The notes under the pieces were generated by a model. That model was not told the DNA's origin and did not search any database. It saw only the letters and a program-made list of their open reading frames with translations. A program made the translations under genes and the position numbers. This document shows positions 19,711 to 27,842 of a stretch of DNA of 64,000 bases, piece after piece (the first letter of the stretch is position 1; every line of letters starts with the position of its first letter). Origin of the DNA: Oceanomicrobium pacificus (lineage in GTDB: Bacteria > Pseudomonadota > Alphaproteobacteria > Rhodobacterales > Rhodobacteraceae); the NCBI RefSeq assembly GCF_009833495.1, contig NZ_WUWG01000003.1, positions 620,001-684,000 of the forward strand, in the 5' to 3' direction.

Positions 19711-21180
19711 ATGACCGCGCCACTTCAGATCGATTTTCTGGAAACCGACACGTCGAATTTCGCCGAAACCGAGGGGCGGATCGTTGCCTTCATCGGCGAG
19801 GACGGGGTGCTGGAGCCCTCGGCGCGCAAGCTGAACCGGCTGATGAAGGGCGCTCTGGCGCGCTTTTCCGACAGCAAGGCGTTCGAGAAGCTGGAGGCCG
19901 GTGCAGGCCAGTCTTTCGACTATCCGGCCGGACTGGCGGCCGAGGCCGTTCTGGCCGTGAAACTGCCGCGCAAGGCGGATGCCGATACGGGCCGCAAGGC
20001 GGGTGCCACGATTGCCAAGTTCCGCGGCACGGCGCCGCTGACCATCGTGGCGGGTGCCCACAAGCAGGCCGCACAGATCGCCTATGGGCTGGCGCTGCGC
20101 GACTACGGGTTCGACCGGCACAAGACGGCGGACGCGCCCGAGGATGCGCGCAAGGTCGCTTTCATGGTCTCGCGCCCCGAAGCAGTGGCGGCCGAAGCCG
20201 CGCCGATGGCCGCACTGGCCGAGGCGGTCTTCTTCACCCGCGATCTGGTCAACGAGCCGGCCAATGTTCTGACAACGACCGACTTTGCCGCGCGGCTTGC
20301 CGCGATGCAGGATCTTGGCCTCGATGTCGAAATCCTCGAAGAGGCGGAGCTTGAAAAGATCGGCATGCGCACGCTTCTGGCCGTGGGGCAGGGCTCGCGC
20401 AGCCCGTCCAAGGTTGTCATCATGCGCTGGAACGGTGCGGGCGATGCCCAGCCGTTCGCGCTCGTCGGCAAGGGCGTCGTGTTCGATACAGGCGGTATCT
20501 CGCTGAAGCCGGCCGGTGGCATGGAAGACATGACCATGGACATGGGCGGCGCGGGTGTCGTGGCGGGCGTCATGCGCGGTCTGGCGCTGCGCAAGGCCAA
20601 GGCCAACGTGATCGGCATTGTCGGCCTTGTGGAAAACATGCCCGACGGGGATGCCCAGCGCCCCGGTGACGTGGTGCGCTCGCTCAAGGGCGACACGATC
20701 GAGGTGATCAATACCGATGCCGAAGGGCGGCTCGTTCTGGCCGACATCATGTGGTACGTGCAGGACCGGTTCAAACCGCGCGGCATGGTCGATCTGGCGA
20801 CGCTCACAGGCGCGATCATCATCGGTCTGGGGCATGAGAATGCCGGTGTCTTCTCCAACAATGACGATCTGTGCAACGCCTTCCTGAAGGCGGCTGCGGA
20901 AGAGGGCGAGGGCGCGTGGCGCCTGCCGCTGTCGCCCGCCTATGACAAGCTCTTGAAATCCGCCGTGGCCGACATGGCCAACGTTGGCGGCAGACCGGCG
21001 GGCTCGATCACGGCGGCGCAGTTCCTGCAGCGCTTCGTCAAGGACGATACGCCGTGGATCCACCTCGACATTGCCGGTGTGGCTGCGGTCAAGACCGACA
21101 CGGCACTCGCACCCAAGGGTGCGACCGGCTGGGGCGTGCGCGCGCTCGACCGGCTGGTGCGCGACCTGTTCGACGAGTGA
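19711..21180 (+). CDS. pepA: Leucyl aminopeptidase (M17)
   Basis: 489 aa. A cytosolic dizinc/manganese aminopeptidase releasing N-terminal residues from peptides. The M17 signature NTDAEGRL is at 334-341. Other metal and catalytic residues are in LVGKGVVFDTGGISLKP (K254, D259, K266) and MTMDMGGAGVV. The N-terminal macro-like domain (1-165) is less conserved. ATG 19711 follows an AGGAG site; ATG 19696 is possible but poorly placed. holC begins 4 bases after the stop. The pepA-holC order is widespread. Confidence 0.95.
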   Translation: MTAPLQIDFLETDTSNFAETEGRIVAFIGEDGVLEPSARKLNRLMKGALARFSDSKAFEKLEAGAGQSFDYPAGLAAEAVLAVKLPRKADADTGRKAGATIAKFRGTAPLTIVAGAHKQAAQIAYGLALRDYGFDRHKTADAPEDARKVAFMVSRPEAVAAEAAPMAALAEAVFFTRDLVNEPANVLTTTDFAARLAAMQDLGLDVEILEEAELEKIGMRTLLAVGQGSRSPSKVVIMRWNGAGDAQPFALVGKGVVFDTGGISLKPAGGMEDMTMDMGGAGVVAGVMRGLALRKAKANVIGIVGLVENMPDGDAQRPGDVVRSLKGDTIEVINTDAEGRLVLADIMWYVQDRFKPRGMVDLATLTGAIIIGLGHENAGVFSNNDDLCNAFLKAAAEEGEGAWRLPLSPAYDKLLKSAVADMANVGGRPAGSITAAQFLQRFVKDDTPWIHLDIAGVAAVKTDTALAPKGATGWGVRALDRLVRDLFDE

Positions 21181-21184
21181 TCCC

Positions 21185-21646
21185 GTGGCCGAGGTGCTCT
21201 TCTACCACCTGACCGACAGCACGCTGGATGCGACGCTGCCCGATCTGGTGGAAAAGGCGCTCGGCCGAGGCTGGACCGTGGCCATCCGCGGACCGAACGA
21301 AGAGGGGCTGGCGGCGTTGAGCCGCCGGCTCTGGGGCTGGAAGGATGTGGGCTTCATGGCCCATGATCTCGCACCGTCCGCGCCCGGTACGCCGGTCATC
21401 CTGCACCCTGACGCCGCAGTGGAGGGGCGCGATGTGCTGATGGTCGTCGACGGGATGCCCCTGCCGCTCGATGCGGCCGCCACGCCGGCGCGAACCTGTC
21501 TGATCTTCAATGATGCCGATGCGGCCCATGTCGATCAGGCGCGGGCCGACTGGAAGGCGGTCGGCGCGGCCGGCCTCAAGGCCACCTACTGGGCGCAGGC
21601 GGACGGTAGATGGGTGAAACGGGCAGAAAACACGCCCGGCGCCTGA
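21185..21646 (+). CDS. holC: DNA polymerase III subunit chi
   Basis: 153 aa, GTG start 4 bases after pepA. Chi is a clamp-loader accessory subunit that contacts single-strand binding protein. VAEVLFYHLTDSTLDATLPD and the following LVEKALGRGWTVAIRG match the family start. VILHPDAAVEGRDVLMVVDG and TCLIFNDADAAHVDQARADW match the rest. No ATG near the start gives the full domain, so GTG 21185 is preferred. Confidence 0.9.
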   Translation: MAEVLFYHLTDSTLDATLPDLVEKALGRGWTVAIRGPNEEGLAALSRRLWGWKDVGFMAHDLAPSAPGTPVILHPDAAVEGRDVLMVVDGMPLPLDAAATPARTCLIFNDADAAHVDQARADWKAVGAAGLKATYWAQADGRWVKRAENTPGA

Positions 21647-21650
21647 TCCG

Positions 21651-22232
21651 TCAGAAGTGGAGCCGCATCCGGTCGCCCGCAATCTCCACCCGGCCGAACC
21701 GTTCCAGCGCCGTCATGCCAAGAAGCGAGATGTCGAGCGGCCCGCCATTCACCGACACGTCAACCGGACCGAGCTGGACGGGACCGATGCGAAAATCCTC
21801 CACCCGGGCAGCAGCGGTCGCCACGACCCCGTTGGCGGTGCGCGCGCGGCCGCGATAGTCGAGCGCCTGCGGGTCGAGACCCGCGCTGGCCGCATCCGCC
21901 TGTGATAAGACGATCAGCGATGCGCCTGTATCTACAATGAATTCAATTTGTTCGCCATTGACGGTGATGTCGGCTCTGAAGTGTCCATCGGGCGCGCGGG
22001 CCAGTTCGATCACGCCATCTTCGACACTGATGGCCCGGCGCGGGAACAGTTGCGGATCGAAGGTTGGCCAGGCCGCATAGACGAGCACGGCACCGGCGAA
22101 GATAAGCGCCCAGATCGCGGCCTGTTGAAGGGTCCGGTTCAGGTCGGACCGCATGGTCACGAGCCATGAGGACAGGATGAGGGCACCCAGCAGGACCAGA
22201 TAGATCAGGTAGCCTGCATCGCTGCCCTGCAT
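21651..22232 (-). CDS. Membrane-anchored retropepsin-like aspartic protease (TIGR02281 type)
   Basis: 193 aa. Two hydrophobic helices (about 8-26 and 37-54) precede a single-domain clan AA aspartic protease with catalytic DTGAS at 101-105 (FIVDTGASLIVLS) and a hydrophobic-hydrophobic-Gly near the C-terminus (ISLLGMTALERF). Bacterial enzymes of this type probably work as dimers facing the periplasm; their substrates are not known here. The ATG overlaps the marC stop by one base (TGATG), so it is co-transcribed with marC and the ABC-F gene. Confidence 0.85.
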   Translation of the reverse strand: MQGSDAGYLIYLVLLGALILSSWLVTMRSDLNRTLQQAAIWALIFAGAVLVYAAWPTFDPQLFPRRAISVEDGVIELARAPDGHFRADITVNGEQIEFIVDTGASLIVLSQADAASAGLDPQALDYRGRARTANGVVATAAARVEDFRIGPVQLGPVDVSVNGGPLDISLLGMTALERFGRVEIAGDRMRLHF

Positions 22233-22855
22233 CAGCCGCCCATGCCAAACAGGCCAAGGTCGGAAATGCCGTCGAGCACGAACTGCACGGCGAGCGCGGC
22301 CAGCAGCATGCCCAGAAGCCGGGTGATGACATTGATGCCGGTCTGGCCGAGCACCCGCTCGATCAGACCCCCCATCATGAAGAGGCCCAGTGCTGTCAGC
22401 ACCACCAGCAGAACGACGCCGAAGATCATCATTTGCGCGGGCAGATCGCCGCTGTTCTGGCCCATCAGAAGGACGATGGTGGCCATCGCGCCCGGACCGG
22501 CAATCAAAGGTGTCGCCAGCGGAAAGATCGATGGATCGGGTTTGATTTCAACGGCTTGTTCGCGCCGGTGGGTGCGTTTCTCGAAGAGCATCTCGACTGC
22601 GATCAGGAACAGGAGCAGCCCGCCGGAGATCCGGAACGCCGGCATCGAGATGCCGACAACACCAAGCACGGCTTCGCCGAACAGGCCGAACAGCACAAGA
22701 AGCCCGAAGCCGACCGCGCTCGCCCGCAACGCCACGAACCGCCGGCGGCGCGGCGACATGCCCTGCGTCAGCGCGACGAACAGCGGCGCAAGTCCGATCG
22801 GGTCGATGATCACGAAAAGCGTCGCGAACGCCGTGACGGCCAGTTCCAATGTCAT
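22232..22855 (-). CDS. MarC family integral membrane protein
   Basis: 207 aa with six predicted transmembrane helices. MarC (UPF0056) proteins were named from the mar locus of E. coli, but a direct role in antibiotic resistance has not held up, and the transported substrate, if any, is unknown. Family segments visible are FVIIDPIGLAPLFVALT near the start and ATPLIAGPGAMATIVLL in the middle. It overlaps the ABC-F gene by 4 bases upstream and the aspartic protease by 1 base downstream. Confidence 0.9.
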   Translation of the reverse strand: MTLELAVTAFATLFVIIDPIGLAPLFVALTQGMSPRRRRFVALRASAVGFGLLVLFGLFGEAVLGVVGISMPAFRISGGLLLFLIAVEMLFEKRTHRREQAVEIKPDPSIFPLATPLIAGPGAMATIVLLMGQNSGDLPAQMMIFGVVLLVVLTALGLFMMGGLIERVLGQTGINVITRLLGMLLAALAVQFVLDGISDLGLFGMGG

Positions 22856-24729
22856 GCGGTCTGCCCCGTTTCGGCTTCCAGTTTCTGTTCCGCCTCTACC
22901 CAGAGCGCCTCGGCCCGGTCAAGGGCGTCGAGCACCTCGGCCCGTTTGACCTGCAGTTTCGTCGCGTCCGCCACGCGGGCGGCGTCGTATATGTCGGGGT
23001 CAGCCAGACGGCGGTCGATCTCGTCGCGCATCTCTTCAAGCTTGGCAATCCGCGCTTCGGCGCGCGTGACCTCGCTTTTCAACTGCCGCAGCACGTCGCG
23101 CGACGGTTGCGGCTTGCGCGCCGGTTTCGGCTGCACAGTATCGGGCTTCGGTGCCTTGCCAGCGGACCGGCTGTCGGCCAGCAGCATGTCGCGGTAGCTG
23201 TCCAGATCGCCCTCATAGGGCCGGACCTGCCCACCCTTCACAAGCCAGAGTCGATCGGCCACCAGCGACACGAGATGCGGGTCGTGGCTGACGAGGATCA
23301 CCGCGCCGCTATAGGCGGTCAGCGCGCGGACAAGTGCCTCGCGGCTGTCGATGTCGAGATGGTTTGTCGGCTCATCGAGGATGATCAAATGCGGCGCGTC
23401 GATGGTCGCGAGCAGGAGCGACAGCCGCGCCTTCTGCCCGCCCGAGAGGCGCGACACTTGCGTTTCGGCCACCTGCGCGGGCAGGCCGCCGGCAGCAAGC
23501 CGGCTGCGGATCTTGCCCGGCAACTCGTCGGGACGCAGTCGCCGCACATGCTGGATCGGCGTCTCGTCCAGCACCAGTTCGTCCACCTGATGCTGGGCGA
23601 AATAGCCGATCCTGAGCTTCGAGGATGCGATCTTGCGGCCGCCCATCAGCGGCAGCCGGTCCGCGATCAGTTTCGACAGGGTCGATTTGCCCTGACCATT
23701 CGCACCCAGAAGCGCGATCCGGTCATCCTGATCGATCCGCAGGTCGAGATGCCGCAGCACCGGCTTGCCATCATAGCCGACCGTGGCCTCTTCGAGTTTC
23801 AGGATCGGCGGGGCCAGTTCCTCGGGATCGGGAAAGGCAAAATTTGCCACGGCACATTCCTGATCGATCACGATCTCCGGCATCTTTGCCAGAGCCTTGA
23901 TCCGGCTCTGGGCCTGCCGGGCCTTGGATGCCTTGTAGCGGAACCGGTCGATATAGGACTGCATATGCGCGCGCTGCAGATCCTGCTGCTTCTTGTTGGC
24001 CACAAGCTGGGCATGCCGCGCGCGGCGGACAGTGTCGAATGTGTCGTATGGACCCTGATAGAGCGTCAGCTTGCGCTGGTCGAGATGCAGGATCGCACCG
24101 ACCGAACGGTTCAGAAGCTCGCGGTCATGGCTGATGACCAGCACCGTATGCGGATATTTTCCGAGATAGGATTCCAGCCAGACGGTGCCTTCGAGGTCGA
24201 GATAGTTGGTCGGCTCGTCGAGCAGCAGCACATCGGGTTCCGAGAAGAGCACCGCCGCCAGCGCCACGCGCATCCGCCAGCCGCCGGAAAAGTCCGAGCA
24301 GGGGCGGGACTGGTCCTCGGACGGGAAGCCGAGGCCGCGCAGGATCGAGGAGGCCCGTGCCTCGGCGCTATGGGCCTCGATATCGGCAAGCCGGATCTGG
24401 ATCTCGGCGATCCGCGCCGGATCGGTGGTGCTCTCGGACTCTGCCAACAGGGCCGCGCGTTCCGTATCCGCCGCCAGCACCGTGTCGAGCAGGCTGTCGG
24501 CGCTTGACGGCACCTCCTGCGCCACGCCGCCGATGCGGGCGTTGCGCGGCACCTCGATCGTGCCCGATTCCAGCGGCAATTCGCCCCGGATCAGCCGGAA
24601 GAGCGTCGTCTTGCCGGTGCCATTGCGGCCGACAAAGCCGACCTTGTGTCCCGACGGGATGGTCACGGACGCATCCTCGAAGAGCGGACGGCCCTCCATC
24701 GTGAAGGTGATATTGCTGATCCTGAGCAT
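22852..24729 (-). CDS. ABC-F family ATPase (duplicated nucleotide-binding domains)
   Basis: 625 aa, soluble, two ABC cassettes in one chain and no membrane domain, as in ABC-F translation factors. The first cassette has Walker A GRNGTGKTTL (about 34-43) and signature FSGGWRMRVALA. The linker is long and helical (PtIM-like, about 230-300). The second cassette has GANGQGKSTLSKL and LSGGQKARLSLLL with LIILDEPTNHLDIDS. A C-terminal coiled coil (about 525-625) is rich in Arg/Glu. The subgroup looks like YheS/Uup-type. It acts on ribosomes or recombination intermediates rather than as a transporter. Start ATG 24729 gives MLRISNITFTMEGRPL. Confidence 0.9.
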   Translation of the reverse strand: MLRISNITFTMEGRPLFEDASVTIPSGHKVGFVGRNGTGKTTLFRLIRGELPLESGTIEVPRNARIGGVAQEVPSSADSLLDTVLAADTERAALLAESESTTDPARIAEIQIRLADIEAHSAEARASSILRGLGFPSEDQSRPCSDFSGGWRMRVALAAVLFSEPDVLLLDEPTNYLDLEGTVWLESYLGKYPHTVLVISHDRELLNRSVGAILHLDQRKLTLYQGPYDTFDTVRRARHAQLVANKKQQDLQRAHMQSYIDRFRYKASKARQAQSRIKALAKMPEIVIDQECAVANFAFPDPEELAPPILKLEEATVGYDGKPVLRHLDLRIDQDDRIALLGANGQGKSTLSKLIADRLPLMGGRKIASSKLRIGYFAQHQVDELVLDETPIQHVRRLRPDELPGKIRSRLAAGGLPAQVAETQVSRLSGGQKARLSLLLATIDAPHLIILDEPTNHLDIDSREALVRALTAYSGAVILVSHDPHLVSLVADRLWLVKGGQVRPYEGDLDSYRDMLLADSRSAGKAPKPDTVQPKPARKPQPSRDVLRQLKSEVTRAEARIAKLEEMRDEIDRRLADPDIYDAARVADATKLQVKRAEVLDALDRAEALWVEAEQKLEAETGQTA

Positions 24730-24910
24730 GGCGCCCTGTGTTGCCCTTGTCCCGCCGCTTGTCAATCGCTGCCCGCGCGCGGCCCCGCCTGTTGGTGGCG
24801 CGGTCCGGCTTTTGGGGCTTTCGCCGCAGGTGCACCCATGCTATGCGCCCGCCAGAACACGGACAACGGCGCGAACCACGGGGGTTCGTGCAGGAAAAAG
24901 GACATAGAAC

Positions 24911-25333
24911 ATGGCCATTCAGCGCACCTTCTCGATCATCAAGCCCGATGCGACCAAGCGCAACCTGACCGGCAAGATCAACGCCAAGCTCGAAGACGCT
25001 GGCCTGCGGATCATCGCCCAGAAGCGTATCCACCTGACCAAGGCCCAGGCCGGCGTCTTCTACGGCGTCCACAAGGAACGCCCGTTCTACGACGAACTGT
25101 GCGAATTCATGTCCTCCGAGCCGATCGTGGTTCAGGTTCTCGAAGGTGAGAACGCGATTGCCAAGAACCGCGAAGTGATGGGCGCGACGAACCCGGCCGA
25201 AGCCGCAGACGGCACGATCCGCAAGGAATTCGCGCTCTCCATCGGTGAAAACTCGGTTCACGGTTCCGACGGTGAAGACACGGCCGCTGAAGAAATCGCC
25301 TATTTCTTCGCAGGTCTCGAACTGGTCGGCTGA
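24911..25333 (+). CDS. ndk: Nucleoside diphosphate kinase
   Basis: 140 aa. It transfers the gamma-phosphate from ATP to NDPs through a phospho-histidine, here H117 in [31 protein letters not shown] is the typical start and [14 protein letters not shown] the nucleotide loop. The gene stands alone. Its 3' end overlaps the convergent TfoX_C gene by 34 bases, and a strong intrinsic terminator at 25365-25395 lies inside that neighbour. Confidence 0.97.
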   Translation: MAIQRTFSIIKPDATKRNLTGKINAKLEDAGLRIIAQKRIHLTKAQAGVFYGVHKERPFYDELCEFMSSEPIVVQVLEGENAIAKNREVMGATNPAEAADGTIRKEFALSIGENSVHGSDGEDTAAEEIAYFFAGLELVG

Positions 25334-25686
25334 TCCGGCTTTTCGATCACCCCGATTTCGGAGAGGGCCGCATCCAGAGGGGTGCGGCCCTTTTTCGTGT
25401 CTCCGATCGGCTCCGCCGCCCGGGCTTCGGCCACGAGCCGGTCGAAGATGGTGCGCAGCCGTGCCTTTTCCTCGGGCTGGAGGTCGGTCCACGGGCGGCC
25501 CTGCAGGCCGAGCCAGAGCGCGTAAAAACCGATGAAATGCGGCCGCGTGCCGGCGCGCACCAGCCGTTTGTAGCTTTCCTCGGCACCGAGCGCGCGGACC
25601 TCTTCTGCTGAATGAAGCCCGGCGCGGGCGAAACCCGCTTCCGAGCGCGGGCCGATATTGCGGATCGCCGAGACCGGCTCAGCCAT
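25300..25686 (-). CDS. TfoX C-terminal-domain protein
   Basis: 128 aa. [19 protein letters not shown], then [20 protein letters not shown] and [17 protein letters not shown], match the TfoX_C (helix-hairpin-helix-like) family that occurs alone in many proteobacteria outside competence loci. A DNA-related role is inferred only from the fold. The start (ATG 25686, or 25689) overlaps the purN stop, so it is the end of the purM-purN unit. The last 34 bases overlap ndk antisense. Codons for [13 protein letters not shown] double as the ndk terminator on the other strand. Confidence 0.8.
   Translation of the reverse strand: MAEPVSAIRNIGPRSEAGFARAGLHSAEEVRALGAEESYKRLVRAGTRPHFIGFYALWLGLQGRPWTDLQPEEKARLRTIFDRLVAEARAAEPIGDTKKGRTPLDAALSEIGVIEKPDQPTSSRPAKK
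25365..25395 (+). terminator. Intrinsic terminator for ndk, inside the opposing gene
   Basis: GGGCCGCA (25365-25372) and TGCGGCCC (25383-25390) form a perfect 8-bp GC-rich stem with a 10-base loop, followed by T5 (25391-25395). It begins 32 bases after the ndk stop and lies entirely within the coding region of the convergent TfoX_C gene. Confidence 0.8.
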
Positions 25687-26293
25687 CATCCGTTCCGAGG
25701 ATCGCGGTCGGGCTGCGGTCGCCGGCGGCGACCTTGCGCAGAACCGCCGGGTAGAGCCGGTGTTCGAGCGGTAGCAACCGTGCCGCCAATGTCTCGGCCG
25801 TATCCGTCTGACGCACCGGCAGGATCGCCTGTCCGAGGATCGGGCCGGCATCGAGATCGGGTGTCACCTCATGCACGGTGCAGCCATGCACGGCCATGCC
25901 CGCATCGAGTGCGCGCTGGTGCGTGTCGAGCCCCTTGAAGAGCGGCAGAATGGACGGGTGGATGTTCAGGACGCGCCCCGCCCAGCGGTCGAGAAAGACC
26001 GGCGTCAGGATGCGCATGAAACCCGCGAGGCAGATGATGTCCGGCGCGACCTTTTCCAGCGCGTCGTTGAGCGCGGCGTCGAACGCCTCGCGGTCGCCCT
26101 TGAAGGCGCGGTGGTCGATGGTCTCGGTCGGCACGCCGTGTTTCGCGGCACGCGCCAACCCGCCGGCGCCGGGCCGGTTCGACAGGACCAGCACCGGTTT
26201 GCCCGGATGGTCGTCGCGCGCCATATCGCGCAAGAGCGCCTCCATGTTGGAGCCGCTGCCCGAGATCAGGCAGGCAACGCGGGCGTGGTTCAC
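25679..26293 (-). CDS. purN: Phosphoribosylglycinamide formyltransferase (GAR transformylase 1)
   Basis: 204 aa. It transfers formyl from 10-formyl-THF to GAR, the third step of purine synthesis. [12 protein letters not shown] binds the substrate phosphate. Catalytic N110 and H112 are in [15 protein letters not shown], and D148 in [10 protein letters not shown]. The start overlaps the purM stop by 4 bases. purMN is a common pair. Confidence 0.96.
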   Translation of the reverse strand: MNHARVACLISGSGSNMEALLRDMARDDHPGKPVLVLSNRPGAGGLARAAKHGVPTETIDHRAFKGDREAFDAALNDALEKVAPDIICLAGFMRILTPVFLDRWAGRVLNIHPSILPLFKGLDTHQRALDAGMAVHGCTVHEVTPDLDAGPILGQAILPVRQTDTAETLAARLLPLEHRLYPAVLRKVAAGDRSPTAILGTDDG

Positions 26294-27336
26294 GCGAGCG
26301 TGCCCGAATAGACCATGCCGGGCCGGTCGGTGATTTGGCCGATCCGTGTCACGCTTTCACCTTCATCGGACAGCAGGGCCGTCAGCCGGTCTGCTGCCGC
26401 GGGCGCGACGGCAAGGATCATACCGACCCCGCAATTGAAGGTCTTGAGTGTTTCGGCCTCGTCCATGCGCGCGGCACCGGTCAGCCAGCGGAAGACGGGC
26501 GGCAGGTCCCAGCTGTCGAGGTCGATCTCGGCCCCGAGACCTTCGGGCAATACCCGCGGCAGGTTCTCGGTCAGACCGCCGCCGGTGATATGGGCGAGCG
26601 CATGGACGCCGCCGGCCTGAATGGCGGAAAGGAGCGGACGGACATAGACGCGTGTCGGCGCCAGAAGCGCTTCGCCCAGCGTGGTCTCTGCAAAGGGTGC
26701 CCTGGCATCCCAGTCGAGCCCCTCTGCCTCGACGATCCGGCGGACCAGCGAATAGCCGTTGGAATGGACGCCGTTGGAGCCAAGGCCGAGCAGCACGTCG
26801 CCCGCCGCCACGTCGCGGGGCAGGGCGGTGCCGCGTTCCATCGCCCCCACAGCAAAGCCCGCAAGGTCGAAATCGCCGCCATGATACATGCCCGGCATCT
26901 CGGCCGTCTCCCCGCCGATGAGTGCGGCGCCGGCCTGTTCGCAACCCGTCGCGATGCCGCGGATCACCGCCTCGGCCTGGTCGAGGTCGAGCTTGCCGGT
27001 GGCGAAATAGTCGAGGAAGAAGAGCGGCTCCGCGCCCTGACACACAAGGTCGTTGACGCACATGGCGACCAGATCGATCCCGACCGTGTCGAGCCGGCCC
27101 GTGTCGATGGCGATCCGCAATTTGGTGCCCACCCCATCCGTGGCGGCGACAAGGACCGGGTCGGCAAATCCAGCATCCTTGAGGTCGAAAAGCGCGCCGA
27201 ACCCGCCAAGTCCGCCCGCCACGCCCGACCGGCGCGTGGCCGCCGCGGCCGGCTTGATCCGGTCGACGAGCGCATTGCCCGCGTCGATATCCACGCCCGC
27301 ATCGGCATAGGTCAGTCCGGGTTTCGATTGGGTCAT
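26290..27336 (-). CDS. purM: Phosphoribosylformylglycinamidine cyclo-ligase (AIR synthetase)
   Basis: 348 aa. It closes the imidazole ring of AIR with [23 protein letters not shown], then GGFGALFDL and [10 protein letters not shown] are diagnostic, as is [17 protein letters not shown] 27336 follows a GAGGAGCC site, and an upstream ATG at 27369 is less likely. Together with purN (4-base overlap) and the TfoX_C gene it forms a minus-strand operon divergent from the tRNA gene at 27454. Confidence 0.96.
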   Translation of the reverse strand: MTQSKPGLTYADAGVDIDAGNALVDRIKPAAAATRRSGVAGGLGGFGALFDLKDAGFADPVLVAATDGVGTKLRIAIDTGRLDTVGIDLVAMCVNDLVCQGAEPLFFLDYFATGKLDLDQAEAVIRGIATGCEQAGAALIGGETAEMPGMYHGGDFDLAGFAVGAMERGTALPRDVAAGDVLLGLGSNGVHSNGYSLVRRIVEAEGLDWDARAPFAETTLGEALLAPTRVYVRPLLSAIQAGGVHALAHITGGGLTENLPRVLPEGLGAEIDLDSWDLPPVFRWLTGAARMDEAETLKTFNCGVGMILAVAPAAADRLTALLSDEGESVTRIGQITDRPGMVYSGTLA

Positions 27337-27413
27337 CGGGGCGGCTCCTCGCACAGGGATATGGCGCATCGTTTAGCGCAAGCATCCCGCGAAGGGAACC
27401 ACCGGCGCGCGAC

Positions 27414-27442
27414 TTGACCGGCGCCCGTGCGCACCGTAAGCA
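27414..27442 (+). promoter_or_regulatory. Candidate sigma70 promoter for the CAT tRNA
   Basis: TTGACC (27414-27419), a 17-base spacer and TAAGCA (27437-27442) lie 12 bases before the tRNA 5' end, the spacing expected for a tRNA promoter. The -35 is strong and the -10 moderate. Confidence 0.5.
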
Positions 27443-27453
27443 GCGAAGCAGGT

Positions 27454-27529
27454 GGGCCTGTAGCTCAACGGTTAGAGCAGAGCGCTCATAACGCTTTGGT
27501 TGCAGGTTCGAATCCTGCCGGGCCTACCA
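27454..27529 (+). tRNA. tRNA with CAT anticodon, probably tRNA-Ile2 (lysidine type), possibly elongator Met
   Basis: 76 nt including encoded CCA (27527-27529). Acceptor GGGCCTG/CGGGCCT (pair 1-72 is G-T), D-arm GCTC..GAGC, anticodon stem GAGCG/CGCTT with loop CTCATAA (anticodon CAT), and T-arm GCAGG-TTCGAAT-CCTGC. It lacks the mismatched 1-72 C/A and the three G-C anticodon-stem pairs of initiator tRNA. The anticodon arm and the variable region (TGGTT) resemble tRNA-Ile2, whose C34 is modified by TilS to read AUA, more than elongator tRNA-Met. The two cannot be separated securely by eye. Confidence 0.9.
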
Positions 27530-27831
27530 GATCGACCATATCTGAAACTCACCGATTCCGTGCGGACTCACATAGTGGTGACGGCCGTTCCGTGACAGAT
27601 ATGCTATCATTGATCGTCTGTTTTCGGGTGGGGGCCCTTCAACATGATGTTGGAACATGTCGAGTGGCTGATCGTCGGTGCGACCGCGGCCAGTCTGCTC
27701 TATTTCAGATTTCTCTGACCCGTTCCGGCCATCGCCGCGATTGATCGGCCCGTCAAAAATGTGCACCCTTTCCGCAGCATAGCGGAGGGAGGCAACAGTC
27801 ATGGGCGAAACCGGGCAGGAGCGGCAGTCAG
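27530..27831. other. Intergenic region with two possible tiny ORFs
   Basis: About 300 bases between the CAT tRNA and the acyl-CoA dehydrogenase gene. It holds a 24-codon ORF encoding one hydrophobic helix (27644-27718) and a strong ribosome site GGAGGGAGG at 27784-27792 that leads a 13-codon ORF (27801-27842). TCCGC and GCGGA around 27770-27787 could form a short hairpin covering that ribosome site. A longer frame read through the tRNA is an artefact. Confidence 0.4.
27644..27718 (+). CDS. Possible 24-aa single-helix membrane microprotein
   Basis: MMLEHVEWLIVGATAASLLY followed by FRFL and a stop. Residues 8-22 form a plausible transmembrane helix with an acidic N-terminal side and a basic residue near the C-terminal end. 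A purine-rich GGTGGGGG lies about 10 bases upstream. Length and composition could be chance, and no neighbour points to a role. Confidence 0.25.
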   Translation: MMLEHVEWLIVGATAASLLYFRFL

Positions 27832-27842
27832 ATGCAGGATGA
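27801..27842 (+). CDS. Possible 13-aa leader ORF before acyl-CoA dehydrogenase
   Basis: The ATG at 27801 sits 8 bases after the best ribosome site of the region (GGAGGGAGG) and reads MGETGQERQSDAG then TGA. Its stop lies between the two candidate starts of the acyl-CoA dehydrogenase (27832 and 27856), so termination could feed re-initiation at 27856. It may instead mean that the dehydrogenase start is misplaced. Confidence 0.25.
   Translation: MGETGQERQSDAG

Noticed and set aside
19576-21063. Upstream extension of the lptF frame by about 495 codons
   Set aside because: The extension is antisense to pepA; conserved LptF sequence begins at MKTLDRYMLAQ (19575).
22232-22855. Multidrug-resistance function for the MarC protein
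   Set aside because: The name comes from its location in E. coli; evidence for a resistance role is lacking and the context here gives none.
22849-24507. 552-codon plus-strand open frame opposite the ABC-F ATPase
   Set aside because: Antisense shadow of a gene with intact Walker and signature motifs; no recognisable protein features of its own.
27427-27744. 105-codon frame containing VAQRLEQSAHNALVAGSNPA
   Set aside because: This is the well-known false protein produced by translating a tRNA gene; the tRNA at 27454-27529 explains it.
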